Below, in pieces: positions 5,974 through 6,708 of a stretch of 6,708 nt of DNA. Origin of the DNA: Clostridia bacterium (GTDB lineage Bacteria > Bacillota > Clostridia > Peptostreptococcales > Anaerovoracaceae). Made by a program: the position numbers and the translations under genes. The DNA lies in contig JAIKZT010000070.1 of NCBI GenBank assembly GCA_024682015.1, positions 1 to 6,708 of the forward strand, read 5' to 3'. How positions within the stretch are numbered: the stretch's first letter is position 1; every line of letters starts with the position of its first letter. The notes below the pieces were generated by a model that saw only the letters and a list, made by a program, of their open reading frames with translations, did no database searches and was not told where the DNA came from.

Positions 5974-6708
5974 TACATGTTCTGCAGGCGGGGATCGATG
6001 AGGTCCCTCAGCCCTTCCCCGAACAGGCTGAACGCGATGATCGTGTAGACCAGCGCGATGCACGGGAAGATCGTGACCCACGGAGCTCTGTAGATGACGC
6101 TCGCGCCTCTGGAGATGGCGAGGCCCCAGTCCGGGGAAGGCGGCTGCGCGCCCATGCCCAGGAAGGAAAGCGTCGTCGTGGAAGCGATGAACCCCGGCAT
6201 GGAGATCGACGCCATGACGAGCATGGACGGCAAGATGTTCGGGAAGATGTACTGGAACATCAGCGCCGCCTTGGATTCTCCGAAAGCGATGCCCGTCTCG
6301 ACGAACGGCTGGTCTTTCAGACTCATCGTCTTGGCGCGCACGATGCGCGTATACCGGGGCCAGCCAGCCAGGGCGCAGGCGATGATGACGTTGTCGAGGC
6401 TCTTTCCCAGCAGCATGACGAACGCCATGGCGATGACGATCATCGGCAGGCTCCAGATCATGTCGGCGACGAACGTGATGAGCGTGTCGAGTTTTCCGCC
6501 GAAGAAGCCTGCCATCAGGCCGAGGCTGACGCCTATCACCAGCTCGATGACCGCGCCCAGAAGCGCTGAGCGCAGCGCCAGGCCGGTCCCGAAGATCGTG
6601 CGGCTGAATACGTCGCGTCCCATCTCGTCCGTACCGAAGGGATGTCCGGCGCCGGGCGGCAGATAGCGCTGGGCGATGTTGCCCATGTCGTAATCCGATA
6701 TCGCGATC
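5973..6708 (-). CDS. dppC: Dipeptide/oligopeptide ABC transporter permease DppC (5' end outside window)
   Basis: This is the C-terminal part, over 240 residues, of a DppC/OppC-type permease, one of the two membrane subunits forming the import channel. The reading frame stays open to the window edge. Residues before the first in-frame ATG at 6686 (IAISDYD) continue the family pattern that leads to LPPGAGHPFGTDEMGRDVFSR, so that Met is internal. Hydrophobic spans follow, counted from that Met at about 41-62, 69-94, 97-109, 152-177 and 202-222. The cytoplasmic EAA-type loop that contacts the ATPases is at about 128-153 (FVETGIAFGES through FPNILPS), with the Glu and Gly retained. The conserved ending GLRDLIDPRLQNM is intact. 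The binding-protein-dependent transport fold is clear. A DppB-type partner should lie just upstream. Peptide rather than nickel transport is inferred from the whole cluster. Confidence 0.93.
   Translation of the reverse strand, partial: IAISDYDMGNIAQRYLPPGAGHPFGTDEMGRDVFSRTIFGTGLALRSALLGAVIELVIGVSLGLMAGFFGGKLDTLITFVADMIWSLPMIVIAMAFVMLLGKSLDNVIIACALAGWPRYTRIVRAKTMSLKDQPFVETGIAFGESKAALMFQYIFPNILPSMLVMASISMPGFIASTTTLSFLGMGAQPPSPDWGLAISRGASVIYRAPWVTIFPCIALVYTIIAFSLFGEGLRDLIDPRLQNM

Noticed and set aside
5014..6048. Plus-strand open frame of 344 residues, and a smaller one at 3986-4723
   Set aside because: Both are antisense to the ATPase genes with their intact Walker and signature motifs, and show only shadow-type composition.
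5962..6081. Longer N terminus for dppD
   Set aside because: The extra 40 residues are dppC sequence in another frame; the ATG at 5961 has AGGAGG at ideal spacing and starts the conserved domain.
2355..6708. Nickel (Nik-type) transporter instead of a peptide importer
   Set aside because: The same protein families serve both, so it cannot be fully excluded, but a D-aminopeptidase next door and the paired oligopeptide-type ATPase C termini favour peptides.

Overview
The window lies inside one minus-strand gene cluster, read from right to left. It resembles a dipeptide (Dpp/Opp-type) ABC importer locus from a fairly GC-rich Gram-positive bacterium, most likely a Bacillota/Clostridia-type organism. 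The support is a lipoprotein-type binding protein with an LAGC lipobox, strong AGGAGG-type ribosome binding sites, short gene spacing, and an M55 D-aminopeptidase beside the dpp genes, as in Bacillus. The taxonomic call is an inference from these traits; no database was searched.

Layout in transcription order: the 3' part of a DppC-like permease (5973-6708, 5' end outside the window); DppD ATPase (4993-5961); DppF ATPase (4004-4993, sharing one base with dppD); a family 5 substrate-binding lipoprotein (2355-3986); a 76-nt gap with a palindrome containing TATAAT and a perfect 11-bp hairpin with a UUCG loop; a DppA-type M55 D-aminopeptidase (1460-2278); then a membrane histidine kinase (1-1418, cut off just after its phospho-accepting histidine). 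A DppB-like permease is expected upstream, and the rest of the kinase plus perhaps a response regulator downstream; neither is in the window.

Proposed joint function: the lipoprotein captures short peptides outside the cell, the DppB/DppC channel and DppD/DppF ATPases import them, and the cytoplasmic zinc peptidase cleaves those that start with D-amino acids, such as D-Ala-D-Ala-type peptides from cell-wall turnover. The sensor kinase carries an extracellular solute-binding-like domain and may report on a related signal, but it has a plausible promoter of its own inside the end of the peptidase gene, so it may be expressed separately.

No tRNA, rRNA, CRISPR array, insertion sequence or convincing Rho-independent terminator was seen. 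No stretch longer than 300 bases lacks a gene. The long plus-strand reading frames are antisense shadows of these genes. The locus is a recognisable type; the points most worth a second look are the altered ligand pocket in the kinase sensor domain and the regulatory signals around the peptidase gene.
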